64,000 nucleotides of DNA. It comes from Lachnospiraceae bacterium (lineage in GTDB: Bacteria; Bacillota; Clostridia; Lachnospirales; Lachnospiraceae). The stretch lies in assembly GCA_029338675.1 (NCBI GenBank), contig JAQYAV010000038.1, positions 1-64,000 of the forward strand. The letters are read 5' to 3'. Within the stretch, counting starts at the first letter, position 1. The number at the start of each line of letters is the position of its first letter. The translations under genes were made by a program, and so were the position numbers. Of the stretch, positions 34,467 through 43,575 are shown in pieces. The notes beneath the pieces were generated by a model. That model worked only from the letters and a program-made list of their open reading frames with translations, ran no database searches and had not been told where the DNA came from.

Positions 34467-35381
34467 ATGGGACTTTTTTCAAAGAAGGAATATGTATGTG
34501 AGGTGTGTGGATGTACATTTACAAAAAGAATTAATTTAAATGGTAATAAGTGTGATGCTTGTTACGATAAGGAATACAATGAAAAGAAGGCCTTAGAGGA
34601 ACCAATTAAGGGATATATTCAGTATGCAAGTAAAGTATTGAGAAAAGAGTATACTCCAGATGAAATGCGACAGATTGTAGATCATAGAGATGCTATATTA
34701 GAAAAATACGCTAATAAATCAGGAATTAGTAAATCAGAGTTACAAGTAGCAAGTGATAATTATAAGAATCTTGGTGATCAAGAAGCAGCTGGTATTATTG
34801 ATAAGTTGTCAAAATCACTTTATTCTACAACACTAGGTGCGGCATATACTGATAAGTTTTTCGCCTCAACAGAATACGAGGGGGTAATTGTAGATGCGGC
34901 AGATATATTTGCAGTTGGATATACTACAGATGCTAAGTTACAGGCCGAAAACAGTGAAACATTATTGTGCGTATTATTTACTAATGATCCATATATTCCT
35001 GTTTTACCAGTTGTTTATATAGCTGAGAAAGGCTTTTTTGCAATAAGCAAAAGTAAGAAGGGACGCCAGGATGCAAATTCATTATTCTATACTATCTGCG
35101 ATAATCTTAAATACACAGTTGGTGATATTAAGAATTTGAAAAAGCAGATTAAGCAGGAAAATGTGGTTAATGGGAATATTGATATGCAGTTTATGCTAGA
35201 TCAGATAAGCCAGGCCTCTGTAAGTAGTGGTTTATTTAATACAACTAAGATGAGCTCATATCTACCATCCATTTCGGCTACAATGTTAGATAGAATTGGA
35301 TATATTAATGAAGACGAAGCATTTGCTATTCTTAAAATGGATAAAATGTTTAATAAGAAGTTTTGGTCAAAGTATATTTAA
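34467..35381 (+). CDS. zinc-ribbon protein of unknown function, 304 aa
   Basis: N-terminal GLFSKKEYVCEVCGC and KCDACYDKEY form a CxxC...CxxC zinc ribbon. The rest is soluble and mixed alpha/beta: a helical part (about 45-120) and a beta-rich part (about 135-225) around the GVIVDAADIFAVGY region. No family is recognised for the body. AGGAGG precedes the ATG. It lies 22 bp upstream of a secreted ChW protein, so the two probably share a transcript, separate from the kinase operon because of the terminator at 34316. Confidence 0.7.
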   Translation: MGLFSKKEYVCEVCGCTFTKRINLNGNKCDACYDKEYNEKKALEEPIKGYIQYASKVLRKEYTPDEMRQIVDHRDAILEKYANKSGISKSELQVASDNYKNLGDQEAAGIIDKLSKSLYSTTLGAAYTDKFFASTEYEGVIVDAADIFAVGYTTDAKLQAENSETLLCVLFTNDPYIPVLPVVYIAEKGFFAISKSKKGRQDANSLFYTICDNLKYTVGDIKNLKKQIKQENVVNGNIDMQFMLDQISQASVSSGLFNTTKMSSYLPSISATMLDRIGYINEDEAFAILKMDKMFNKKFWSKYI

Positions 35382-35403
35382 TTAAAGTAGAGGGGAGACT
35401 AGT

Positions 35404-36798
35404 ATGAGTGAAAAAGGACATAAATTTATAAAGCAAGTAGCTTCTGCAATAGTGCTAATATGCTTAATAGTCAATACTATTACACCAGTTACATTTGCAG
35501 CACAAAGCACAGTTGATACTAAGAAGCTATCATTAAGTGGAAAGGCACATGTACAGACCTTTGGTGATGTGCCGCAGAAGATAGAGATGAATCAAGGTAT
35601 TCAAACCTTAGTTTTAGGTACAAGAGGAATGGCAAAGCGTGTAGAACGCGTTAATATCAAATTGTTTAACAATACTGGCTATGATGGTGGTATTGAATAT
35701 AAGGTTCATGTTCAAGGAATTGGATGGATGCCTTGGGTTAGTGGTGGCGAAGATGCTGGAACCAGTGGACAAAGCAAAAGATTAGAAGGAATAAAAATCC
35801 GATTAACTGGTGAACTTGCAAAGCATTACAGTGTAAGATACAGAGTACATATTCAAACCTATGGTGACTCACAGGGGTGGGTATATAATGGCGCGGTAGC
35901 CGGAACAACAGGAGAGGCAAAACGTCTTGAAGAAGTTAGAGTTCAGATAATACCTAAGGAAGAAAAGGACAAGGTACCGACTCTTTCATATCGTGTTCAT
36001 AGACAGACCTATGGCTGGGAACAAAAGTGGTTGACAAATGGTCAGACTTCAGGAACAACAGGTCAGGCAAAACGTCTTGAAGGTATACAGATTTCCTTAG
36101 ATCGAGGCATGTATGATGGGAATTTAATGTACTGTGCTCATATTCAGGGTATCGGTTGGGCAAAATGGTCGGCAAGTGGTGAGGTTGCAGGAACCGTTGG
36201 ACAGGCTAAAAGACTTGAGGTTATCGAAATTGTTTTGACAGGCGAAATAAGTAATTATTATGATGTATACTACCGTGTTCATTCTCAAAAATTTGGATGG
36301 ATGGGTTGGACATGCAATGGTAGACCATCTGGTACTTCTGGATACGGATACAGATTAGAGGCTATTCAGATAAAGCTTGTTAAAAAGGGCGATCCTATCC
36401 CTATGGCAGATGCACTTACTAACACTAAGGATATATATAAGAGAGCTTTAGATGAGCAGCATAATCATTCACACAAATGGCAGCCAGAGACAAGAACTAT
36501 ACATCATGAAGCAGTATATGAGGAAAAAGTAACTCCAGTTCAGAAGCTTGAAGAACATATTTATTGTGGCCAGTGTGGAGAGGATCTTACTTGGAAGGAT
36601 ATTTCAAAACATCAGTTAGCTTCAAAATATAAAACTATAATCAATGGAAAAGAATGGACAATGTATAAATGTTCTTCTACTTATGGTAAATATATCTGGG
36701 TGACTTATTATGAAAAGGAGAAAACTTTAATAAGAGCAGCCTATGACGAAGAAGTGTTCACAGGAAGATATATATGTGAGTGCGGTGCTGTAAAGTAA
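35404..36798 (+). CDS. secreted ChW-repeat protein
   Basis: A 464-residue protein. The signal peptide ends near residue 32 (a hydrophobic run followed by TFAAQS). Six ChW repeats follow at about residues 45-340, each with the pattern V..Q..GW..W..NG...GT.GQAKRLE.I.I.L. The C-terminal 110 residues carry a His/Glu linker (HNHSHKW) and CxxC pairs (YCGQCGEDL and ICECGAVK) that could hold zinc. ChW repeats occur in clostridial surface proteins thought to bind macromolecules. The strong terminator at 36854 follows. Closely similar in layout to the truncated gene at 21106. Confidence 0.88.
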   Translation: MSEKGHKFIKQVASAIVLICLIVNTITPVTFAAQSTVDTKKLSLSGKAHVQTFGDVPQKIEMNQGIQTLVLGTRGMAKRVERVNIKLFNNTGYDGGIEYKVHVQGIGWMPWVSGGEDAGTSGQSKRLEGIKIRLTGELAKHYSVRYRVHIQTYGDSQGWVYNGAVAGTTGEAKRLEEVRVQIIPKEEKDKVPTLSYRVHRQTYGWEQKWLTNGQTSGTTGQAKRLEGIQISLDRGMYDGNLMYCAHIQGIGWAKWSASGEVAGTVGQAKRLEVIEIVLTGEISNYYDVYYRVHSQKFGWMGWTCNGRPSGTSGYGYRLEAIQIKLVKKGDPIPMADALTNTKDIYKRALDEQHNHSHKWQPETRTIHHEAVYEEKVTPVQKLEEHIYCGQCGEDLTWKDISKHQLASKYKTIINGKEWTMYKCSSTYGKYIWVTYYEKEKTLIRAAYDEEVFTGRYICECGAVK

Positions 36799-36853
36799 TT
36801 GCTAAAAAAATAGTAAAAGATAATAGATAAAAGACAGTAAAAAAAAGTAAAAA

Positions 36854-36908
36854 AACAGGGTAAGACACAGACAATTTGATTTGTTAAGTGTACTTATCCT
36901 GTTTTTGT
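36854..36908 (+). terminator. terminator after the ChW gene
   Basis: AACAGGGTAAGACAC (36854-36868) pairs with GTGTACTTATCCTGTT (ending 36903), then TTTTGTTTT. Confidence 0.85.
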
Positions 36909-36936
36909 TTTGTAGAAATGTTTTATCTAAATAATA

Positions 36937-37659
36937 TTATTTATGTTTCTTTATCTCGTCCATATAAGCTGCTGTTATGATACCAGATGGGAGAGCAATA
37001 AGTGCTACACCAACCAAAGCGGAAATCATAGTAATAAGACGTCCTAAATCAGATACAGGTGATATATCACCATAACCAATAGTAGTAATTGATATTGTAG
37101 CCCAATAAAGTGCATCAAAAAAATTACCAAACAAATATGGCTCTAACTGGAAAATGAACATTGCTGATGCCGCAATATAAATTCCAGTTAACATCAAAAC
37201 AGCTATAAGCTGTGTTTTTACTCGATGAAGGACATTAGTCATAATAACCATAGTCTTTGAATATCTAATAAGCTTAAGTAAAACTGCAACTCTAAAAAGC
37301 TTAAAAATTCTAACTAAGGTGTGCGTTGTAAAAAAAATAGAGAATATAGGTATTACCGCCAATAAATCTATGATTGCTAATGGTGTAAATGCATAATATA
37401 AATATGCTTTATAATGCTTAATACCCATTTTGTAATCCGATGTATATATTCTTAAAATATAATCAAAAAAGAAAATAAAGGAAGTGAAGTAATTAATAAT
37501 AATAGAATAGGTGTTTTCAGACTTTAAAGTTAAAGGTACTAAACCAATAATAACCGCTGTTAACATCATCTTGTCATAATAAGATCCCGCTTTATCATCT
37601 TTACTAGATACTTCGATTATCTCGTAGATTCTTTTCTTTGCTGCTTCAGTGTTTTTCAT
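36937..37659 (-). CDS. voltage-gated-type potassium channel
   Basis: A 240-residue six-segment cation channel. The selectivity filter TTIGYGDISP lies in the pore loop before the last helix, and the S4-like helix carries regularly spaced Arg/Lys (VRIFKLFRVAVLLKLIRY), so voltage sensing is plausible. Membrane segments span nearly the whole chain. ATG 37659 is preceded by GGAGAAGAGT; the longer TTG start at 37671 is less likely. It is transcribed against the ChW gene and follows a small frameshifted membrane-protein gene on the same strand. Confidence 0.9.
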   Translation of the reverse strand: MKNTEAAKKRIYEIIEVSSKDDKAGSYYDKMMLTAVIIGLVPLTLKSENTYSIIINYFTSFIFFFDYILRIYTSDYKMGIKHYKAYLYYAFTPLAIIDLLAVIPIFSIFFTTHTLVRIFKLFRVAVLLKLIRYSKTMVIMTNVLHRVKTQLIAVLMLTGIYIAASAMFIFQLEPYLFGNFFDALYWATISITTIGYGDISPVSDLGRLITMISALVGVALIALPSGIITAAYMDEIKKHK

Positions 37660-37723
37660 ACTCTTCTCCAATCTACATCTTAATAAATTTGGTAAAAATA
37701 GGTTGTTCAGTTTATTGAATCAC

Positions 37724-37878
37724 CTATTGAGTAAAAAATGCTAAAACTCCAAGTATAACTAAAATAATAATTGCAACAGTACTTAAACTTATAAAAACAG
37801 TAGCAACCATATCGGTTTGTGATACATAACCTTCGTCGCTAATAAATGATGGATCTTGTTTCTTTTAAAAAAACTCAT
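37724..37878 (-). pseudogene. small membrane protein with an apparent frameshift
   Basis: On the minus strand, ATG 37878 follows a G-rich ribosome binding site (GGGGGGATATTTTT) and begins MSFFKR. After a run of seven T and four A the sensible reading moves to another frame: DPSFISDEGYVSQTD, then a hydrophobic run ending LGVLAFFTQ and TAG at 37724-37726. Adding one A in the A-run would join them into a 51-residue single-span protein. This may be a sequencing error in the homopolymer, a real mutation or programmed slippage. Confidence 0.5.
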
Positions 37879-38068
37879 AAAAATATCCCCCCATTTTGAA
37901 CATCAGCGCATTTCATTTGACGCTGCATGTCAAGTAACAGATTATAGTGTAAAAAGTAGAAGTATTATGTTAAAATTAACAGACAAGTATGAATACTTAT
38001 TTATTGGCTTTAGACAATGGCAAGTTCACACAATAAGTGGAGATATTTTTGTGAAGGTAAAATTATAG
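37856..38068 (+). other. doubtful 70-codon ORF, perhaps a gene fragment
   Basis: The translation from about residue 20 on (DYSVKSRSIMLKLTDKYEYL, then FIGFRQWQVH) looks protein-like, but the only upstream start is a TTG at 37856 without a ribosome binding site, and the frame closes just before it. It overlaps the minus-strand small gene. I recognise no family; it may be the tail of a decayed gene. Confidence 0.3.
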
Positions 38069-38098
38069 TAAGGATTAATATATAATATAGGGGAATTT

Positions 38099-38590
38099 AT
38101 GAAAAGGTATTGTAAAAAATGTCAATGCGAATATGACTTTCAAATAAAGAGTATGACTGATTTAGATAATTTGATATGTCCAGTTTGCGGAAATAAAATT
38201 GATAAGGAAAGCAGAGCACCAAGAGAAATAGATCAGGCTGAACAAATTATTGCATCTGGTTTGTCGTGGTATTATACTGCAAGGTATTATTTTTTCATGT
38301 TTTTTGCAATACTTGGAATTGCATTATACTTCCTTGAAATTGAGAAGGGAGTCTATGCTGTAACAGGAATTTGTCTGGTGACATATTTATTAAGAAATAG
38401 ACGTTTCTTTAGGAGCTTTTCTGTGTGCATAGCTTGCATGGTTGCTAGCTCAGCTTTAAGTTATATGTATATTGATAGATCTTTGCAGGGAATATGTCTT
38501 GGAATATTGGTTGTATTTGCTATTAGACATATGCTTAAGGCATTTGGATATAAGCTCCTTGCAAAATTTATTAGATTAGGAAACTCTTAG
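38099..38590 (+). CDS. zinc-ribbon membrane protein, 163 aa
   Basis: The N terminus has a zinc ribbon with the Cys pairs of YCKKCQC and ICPVCGN, then a short linker and three to four membrane segments (about residues 60-78, 83-98, 104-122, 127-145). No further family is recognised. ATAGGGGAA precedes the ATG. It sits alone, 90 bp upstream of the two-component system, and could be co-transcribed with it. Confidence 0.7.
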   Translation: MKRYCKKCQCEYDFQIKSMTDLDNLICPVCGNKIDKESRAPREIDQAEQIIASGLSWYYTARYYFFMFFAILGIALYFLEIEKGVYAVTGICLVTYLLRNRRFFRSFSVCIACMVASSALSYMYIDRSLQGICLGILVVFAIRHMLKAFGYKLLAKFIRLGNS

Positions 38591-38680
38591 CCTTTTATTT
38601 GGTTTGAAATTGTTATTAATTTTATAGTTTGTTTATAATTTTATTGGTTGTTTTATTAAAAGACTTATGTAGGAGGAAAC

Positions 38681-39370
38681 ATGGCAGCAGTAATATTATT
38701 AGTTGAAGATGATTATGCCCTTGCTATGGGAACACAGTATGCTTTAGAAAAGGAAGGATATGAAGTGTTACATGCATCTTCTCTAAAAGAAGCCTATTTG
38801 GCGATGGAGAATAATATTAATTTAATAGTACTAGATGTTATGTTGCCAGATGGTAGTGGATATGATTTTTGTAAGCAATTAAGAGAAAAGCAAATTCATA
38901 TACCTATTATTTTTCTGACTGCTATGTCGGAAGAGATAAATGTAGTGCAAGGGCTTGAAATGGGTGGAGATGATTATATTGCAAAACCATATCGTGTAAA
39001 AGAGCTTATGTCGCGTATTGCGGCTAATTTAAGAAGATTTGATTATAATTTAATGACAGCTAATAAGCAAAAAACTTCATCGTATTGTTTTGGAAAACAT
39101 ACATTTCTTGTGGAGGAATTTAAGCTTTTGAGAGAAGGTAACATAGTAGAATGTACACCAAGTGAGTTAAGACTCCTTAAAGAGTTTATTCTTAATGAGG
39201 GATTAGTTCTTACTAGAAGTAATATAATGGATAGATTATATGATATAGATGGAGTGCTTGTGGATGATAATACCCTTTCGGTTTACATTAAACGTTTGAG
39301 AGATAAGCTATTAGAGGATGCTTGTCATATAGAGACTATAAGAGGAATTGGATATAAATTCACAAAGTAA
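38681..39370 (+). CDS. OmpR-family response regulator
   Basis: A 229-residue regulator. The receiver domain (1-118) has the acidic pair in LVEDD, phospho-acceptor Asp52 in IVLDVMLPDG, Thr in FLTAMS and Lys in IAKPYR. The winged-helix DNA-binding domain follows (about 130-229) with CTPSELRLLKEF and TIRGIGYKFTK. GGAGG precedes the ATG. The sensor-kinase gene begins 13 bp after its stop. The inverted repeat at 40468-40481 upstream of the permease gene is a candidate target. Confidence 0.95.
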   Translation: MAAVILLVEDDYALAMGTQYALEKEGYEVLHASSLKEAYLAMENNINLIVLDVMLPDGSGYDFCKQLREKQIHIPIIFLTAMSEEINVVQGLEMGGDDYIAKPYRVKELMSRIAANLRRFDYNLMTANKQKTSSYCFGKHTFLVEEFKLLREGNIVECTPSELRLLKEFILNEGLVLTRSNIMDRLYDIDGVLVDDNTLSVYIKRLRDKLLEDACHIETIRGIGYKFTK

Positions 39371-39383
39371 TATGGAGCGAATT

Positions 39384-40415
39384 ATGATACATGAATTTGA
39401 AAAAGAAAAGTTCATTAAAGGATGGTTGTTAATATCAATTATATTTTTTGTTCCACTAGGTGTATTTCTTAAATTATTTGGTTATAACAACATAGTTGTT
39501 GGAATAATGCTATTATTACTCGTTTTAGCTGACGCTGTTTTATTTTTATTCTCATATGTTAAATTTAGTAATGTAATTAAAGAAGTAAAGCGAGCATCAG
39601 ATATTATGATTGATGTGGTTGAGGAAAAAGAAGAAATTCTACCTGAGGAGTATAAAGAGGGTACAATTGGTGTGCTTTATACGAATATGTATAAGATGAT
39701 TAGTTCCTTAAAGGAAAGCAAGCAAAAGGAGTTAAATGAAAAGATATTTCTTAGAGATATAATTCAGGATATATCCCATCAGTTGAAAACACCCTTAGCA
39801 TCGCTAAATGTATTTGTGGATTTATTGTTGGATAAAAGCTTTGATGATGAAGAAAGAAAGAACAAGATGCTTGAAGAGTCAAAGAATCAGCTTAACAGAA
39901 TGGAATGGATGGTTCTTGCAATGCTTAAGCTTGCAAGAATTGAGGCAGGAGCAGTTGCTTTTAATAAAACAAATCAAAATCTTCTTGGAATTATTGCAAA
40001 GGCTGTGGATGGGGTTAGCTATTTGTCTGATGCAAGAAATCAACATATAACAGTGAAGTGCAGTGAGGATTTATATATAGAATGTGATGGAGACTGGCTT
40101 ACAGAAGCAGTAATTAATTTATTAAAGAATGCTTCGGATTATTCAGATAATGATAAGAATATTGATATTGAGGTTGAAGAAACAGAAGCATTTACAAGAA
40201 TATATATAACAGATTATGGTATGGGTATAAGTGAAGATGATATTCCGAATATTTTTAATAGATTTTACAGGGTAAATCATCAGGTTAATCCGAACAGTAT
40301 TGGCATTGGATTGTCGTTAACAAAATCAATTATTCAGGGAATGGGTGGAAATATAACTGTTCGAAGTGAGCTTGGTAAATACACAACATTTAGAATAACG
40401 TTTGTAAATATGTAA
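39384..40415 (+). CDS. sensor histidine kinase with short extracellular loop
   Basis: A 343-residue kinase. Two membrane helices (about residues 9-28 and 33-53) are separated by only a handful of residues (FGYNN), the layout of intramembrane-sensing kinases such as BceS, which detect antibiotics through their partner transporter. His132 in DISHQLKTPLAS is the phosphorylation site; the ATPase domain shows NLLKNASDY, DYGMGIS and GIGLSLTKSI. ATG 39384 is used because GGAG lies six bases upstream; longer in-frame starts at 39348 and 39372 overlap or abut the regulator's end. Confidence 0.92.
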   Translation: MIHEFEKEKFIKGWLLISIIFFVPLGVFLKLFGYNNIVVGIMLLLLVLADAVLFLFSYVKFSNVIKEVKRASDIMIDVVEEKEEILPEEYKEGTIGVLYTNMYKMISSLKESKQKELNEKIFLRDIIQDISHQLKTPLASLNVFVDLLLDKSFDDEERKNKMLEESKNQLNRMEWMVLAMLKLARIEAGAVAFNKTNQNLLGIIAKAVDGVSYLSDARNQHITVKCSEDLYIECDGDWLTEAVINLLKNASDYSDNDKNIDIEVEETEAFTRIYITDYGMGISEDDIPNIFNRFYRVNHQVNPNSIGIGLSLTKSIIQGMGGNITVRSELGKYTTFRITFVNM

Positions 40416-40453
40416 AAGGTTTTATGGCTTATTTGGCTATGAAACCTTTTTTG
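40414..40453 (+). terminator. terminator between the two-component genes and the ABC genes
   Basis: AAAAGGTTT pairs with GAAACCTTTT across a TATGGC/GCTATG inner stem, then TTTTTT. It separates regulator expression from transporter expression. Confidence 0.8.
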
Positions 40454-40465
40454 ATAGTAAGGTAT

Positions 40466-40512
40466 TCTTACAAAATTGTAAGATAGTAAGTCATTAAATT
40501 GTAAGAATGTAA
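40466..40512 (+). promoter_or_regulatory. BceR-type operator upstream of the ABC module
   Basis: A perfect 18-bp inverted repeat, TCTTACAA-AA-TTGTAAGA (40466-40483), contains TTACA-AAAT-TGTAA at 40468-40481, which fits the TNACA-N4-TGTAA consensus I recall for BceR-like regulators. A related half, AAATTGTAAGAATGTAA, is repeated 23 bp downstream (40496-40512). The site is about 100 bp before the permease start. Confidence 0.65.
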
Positions 40513-40577
40513 ATTTATAATTATCATATGATGAAAAATATAACGCAGAACTTTATGCGAGAGGGGTATATTGATTT

Positions 40578-42860
40578 ATGGACAATTATAAGAAAATTGC
40601 GGCAAGGTATATGAAAAAGAGCCTTGGACGAAGTATTTTTTCCATTCTTGGAGTCGGAATACTTTCATTGTTAATGTATATGTTATTTTTGCCTTTATTA
40701 TGTAGCAATGATGTCTCATTAAATGAAACAAAAAAAAATAATGACTATCATATGTATTTTTATTTGGACAATAAGCAACAGGCTGAAGAAATAATTAATG
40801 AGAAATTTGTAAAAAAAGCATGGATTGGAAAAGCATATTCAGATGAAGAATTAGTATGTGAAAATGCTTTATATTTAAAAATTAATAATCCGTATCTGAT
40901 TGATAAAAAGTATGAATATATTTCATCCAAATATTCTTTAGAAGGAAAAATAAATGATGATTTAGCATATTTTTATATTCAAGGAAAGGATGGAATGGGA
41001 TATGTAATGAGTATAATTATTTTTGTTTTTTTGGATTTGATAATTGCAATAGGTGGAATAGGGCTAATAAGAAATTCCATTTTTTTATATCTGACAGAGT
41101 ATATTAAAGATTTTGGAATGCTTAGATGTATTGGGGGAACAAAAAGGCAAATTAGAAAAATATTTGCAAGAATTACATGGGATATTGAAGTATTAGGAAT
41201 TATTTTGGGGATATTATTAAGCGTTCCGATTACGTTTATTGTTACTAGCTTGGTGTTAGGTAAACCTAAGATGTATTTATTTCCAATACTTATAATTGTT
41301 GTTTCATTTATGTATGACTTATTCTTTTTAGTAAGGGATATAACTAAAAAGCTAGATAAATTAACACCTGCTATGGCTGTTCATGGAAATATGAGCCGGG
41401 TGATAAAATCAGGAAAGATTAAAGCACGTGGAAAAGGATTTTTATTTGCACTTTTTGGAATAGAAGGAACATATGCATATAAGAATATAATGAGAAAGCC
41501 AAGAAGATTTTTACTTAATATTTGTGTATTTACTTTTGGTATAGCAATATTTGTTGGGTTTGGCTCAATTGTATCAAGTATAAAGCTATCTCAAAAAGAA
41601 AGATTTGAAGCTTTAGGCGAATATATGGTTATTGGTAGTCCACAGTATGTTTCCGTAGATGAATTGGTGTTGATGCCATATAAAGAAGAATTAGTGAAAT
41701 TCTCAAATTATGATTTTGTAAAAAAAGTAAAAAAACAGCAATCAATTATTTCCTATGTTACAAACGAAAAATTTATTTATGGAAAATTCACAAACCAATA
41801 TAAAAATTTACCAAGAAAAAGTGAAGCAAAGTTGCAATACCGAAGCGAAAAGGAAAAAAATTATGTTAATTGTATGGTAGAAATATCAGGGTATGATGAG
41901 GAAGATATGGAAATGCTTAACAAATATCTTGTGGAGGGCAGCCTTGATATTGGAGAAAACGAAATAATTTTAGTTGACTATGAACAATTTGTTGTAGAAG
42001 ATGACTTTTCTTTAACGGGAATAAAACCCGTTTCAATGAAAAAATACGATTATAAGGTAGGAGATACAATTGATTTAGTGGATTATCAGTTGATGAGAGA
42101 CCAATATTCAAAATTAGAAGAACTAGAAGTTTATAATGATAATGTGTTTAAAAAAGTATTTGATGACAGAATAAACGACTTGCATCAGGATATGGTTAAA
42201 AATAATCAAAATGTATCTTTTAAGATAAAAGCAATTGTTAAAATGCCAGAGGAATTAAATAGTTTATCTAAATTGAACTTGATTTTGCCACAAAAGAGTT
42301 TCCAGAAATATTCAGGACTTAGTGAGAATTCGTATACAGGATTAAAGTATCAATTTAACAGGAAGAAAATTAACAAAAATATTATTAGGATTATAACATC
42401 AATGGATGAGTTTATGTCCCCGGGACTTACCTTCTATGCGGAAACTTTATTTACTGATGCAACAATAGAAGTATTGTTAGGTTTCCTTTGTTGCATATTC
42501 TTAATTTTACTTTGTAATTATATCATTAATGTAAGTGCAAATATTAATATGAGAAGAAAAGAATTTGCACAGCTTAGGATACTTGGTGCAACTAAAAATA
42601 GTATTAAGAAGATTGTATTAATTGAATGCATTGTTACGTTGATTATTTCGTCTATTTTAGGATATTTTGTTGGAAATGGTATTTCGAAGAACACGTATAT
42701 GTTGTTTTCATCGATAATCGGATTTGATTATAAACCACCAGTTGTATTGTTTTTAATTTCAACAATTTTTTTGTTAGGTGTCGTTGTTGTAACATCGATT
42801 GTTGTACTTGGTAACATGAAAGCTGATATGGCAGAGGATTTAAGAGAAGAAGGATACTAG
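40578..42860 (+). CDS. ABC transporter permease, FtsX type with large extracellular domain
   Basis: A 760-residue permease. An N-terminal membrane helix (about 20-42) and a cluster of helices at about 137-160, 205-225, 231-250 and 310-332 precede a 270-residue extracellular region (about 335-620). Three C-terminal helices with the FtsX-type RRKEFAQLRILGATK loop follow. This resembles BceB-type detoxification permeases, though longer than the usual 640 residues and with its ATPase downstream. The ribosome binding site GAGAGGGG lies 12 bases before the ATG, rather far. Regulation by the upstream two-component system is likely. Confidence 0.85.
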   Translation: MDNYKKIAARYMKKSLGRSIFSILGVGILSLLMYMLFLPLLCSNDVSLNETKKNNDYHMYFYLDNKQQAEEIINEKFVKKAWIGKAYSDEELVCENALYLKINNPYLIDKKYEYISSKYSLEGKINDDLAYFYIQGKDGMGYVMSIIIFVFLDLIIAIGGIGLIRNSIFLYLTEYIKDFGMLRCIGGTKRQIRKIFARITWDIEVLGIILGILLSVPITFIVTSLVLGKPKMYLFPILIIVVSFMYDLFFLVRDITKKLDKLTPAMAVHGNMSRVIKSGKIKARGKGFLFALFGIEGTYAYKNIMRKPRRFLLNICVFTFGIAIFVGFGSIVSSIKLSQKERFEALGEYMVIGSPQYVSVDELVLMPYKEELVKFSNYDFVKKVKKQQSIISYVTNEKFIYGKFTNQYKNLPRKSEAKLQYRSEKEKNYVNCMVEISGYDEEDMEMLNKYLVEGSLDIGENEIILVDYEQFVVEDDFSLTGIKPVSMKKYDYKVGDTIDLVDYQLMRDQYSKLEELEVYNDNVFKKVFDDRINDLHQDMVKNNQNVSFKIKAIVKMPEELNSLSKLNLILPQKSFQKYSGLSENSYTGLKYQFNRKKINKNIIRIITSMDEFMSPGLTFYAETLFTDATIEVLLGFLCCIFLILLCNYIINVSANINMRRKEFAQLRILGATKNSIKKIVLIECIVTLIISSILGYFVGNGISKNTYMLFSSIIGFDYKPPVVLFLISTIFLLGVVVVTSIVVLGNMKADMAEDLREEGY

Positions 42861-42876
42861 AAAGAAGGGTTTATTT

Positions 42877-43542
42877 ATGGAAATAGTTAGATTAGAAAAT
42901 GTTTCAAAAATATATGGTGATGGTGATAGCAGAGTTTGGGCTATGGATGATGTTAGTCTCACAATTGACAAAGGTGAAATAGTGTCAATAATAGGCGCAT
43001 CAGGCTCAGGTAAATCAACTATGCTTCATATTATGGGTGGTGTTGATACTCCATCAAAAGGAAATGTAATAATTGATGGAAAGGACATAACAAAACTAAA
43101 CGATGAAGAATTGTCTGTATTTAGAAGAAGAAAAATAGGGTTTGTATTTCAGGCATATCATCTTATTCCTGTTTTAACAGTTCAGGAAAATATTACAATG
43201 CCTATTTTATTGGATCATAAAAAGCCAGAGAGAGAATATGTAGATTATTTAATCGAAATGCTTGGTTTAAAAGATAAACGTAAAAAAATGCCTAATCAGT
43301 TATCAGGAGGTCAACAGCAAAGAGTTGCTATTGCAAGAGCATTAGCTAATAAGCCGTCTTTGATTTTAGCGGATGAACCTACAGGTGCTCTTGATTCAAA
43401 AAATGGTTCGGATGTTATTGGCCTTTTACAGGATTCAGTTAAAAAATTAAATCAGACAATGGTGCTTATTACACACAATATTGATTTGGCAAGAGATGCG
43501 GATAGAATAATAAAAATAGCTGATGGAAAAATCGTAGAGTAA
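42877..43542 (+). CDS. ABC transporter ATPase, MacB/LolD type
   Basis: A 221-residue ATPase with Walker A GASGSGKST, Q-loop FVFQAYHLIP, signature LSGGQQQRVAIARAL and Walker B LILADEPTGALDS, followed by the His switch LITHN. This subfamily energises FtsX-type permeases. It begins 16 bp after the first permease and is followed by an accessory secreted protein and a second permease, so one ATPase may serve both permeases. Confidence 0.95.
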   Translation: MEIVRLENVSKIYGDGDSRVWAMDDVSLTIDKGEIVSIIGASGSGKSTMLHIMGGVDTPSKGNVIIDGKDITKLNDEELSVFRRRKIGFVFQAYHLIPVLTVQENITMPILLDHKKPEREYVDYLIEMLGLKDKRKKMPNQLSGGQQQRVAIARALANKPSLILADEPTGALDSKNGSDVIGLLQDSVKKLNQTMVLITHNIDLARDADRIIKIADGKIVE

Positions 43543-43575
43543 ACCTATTGATTTATAATGAATGGAGATGGAAGG

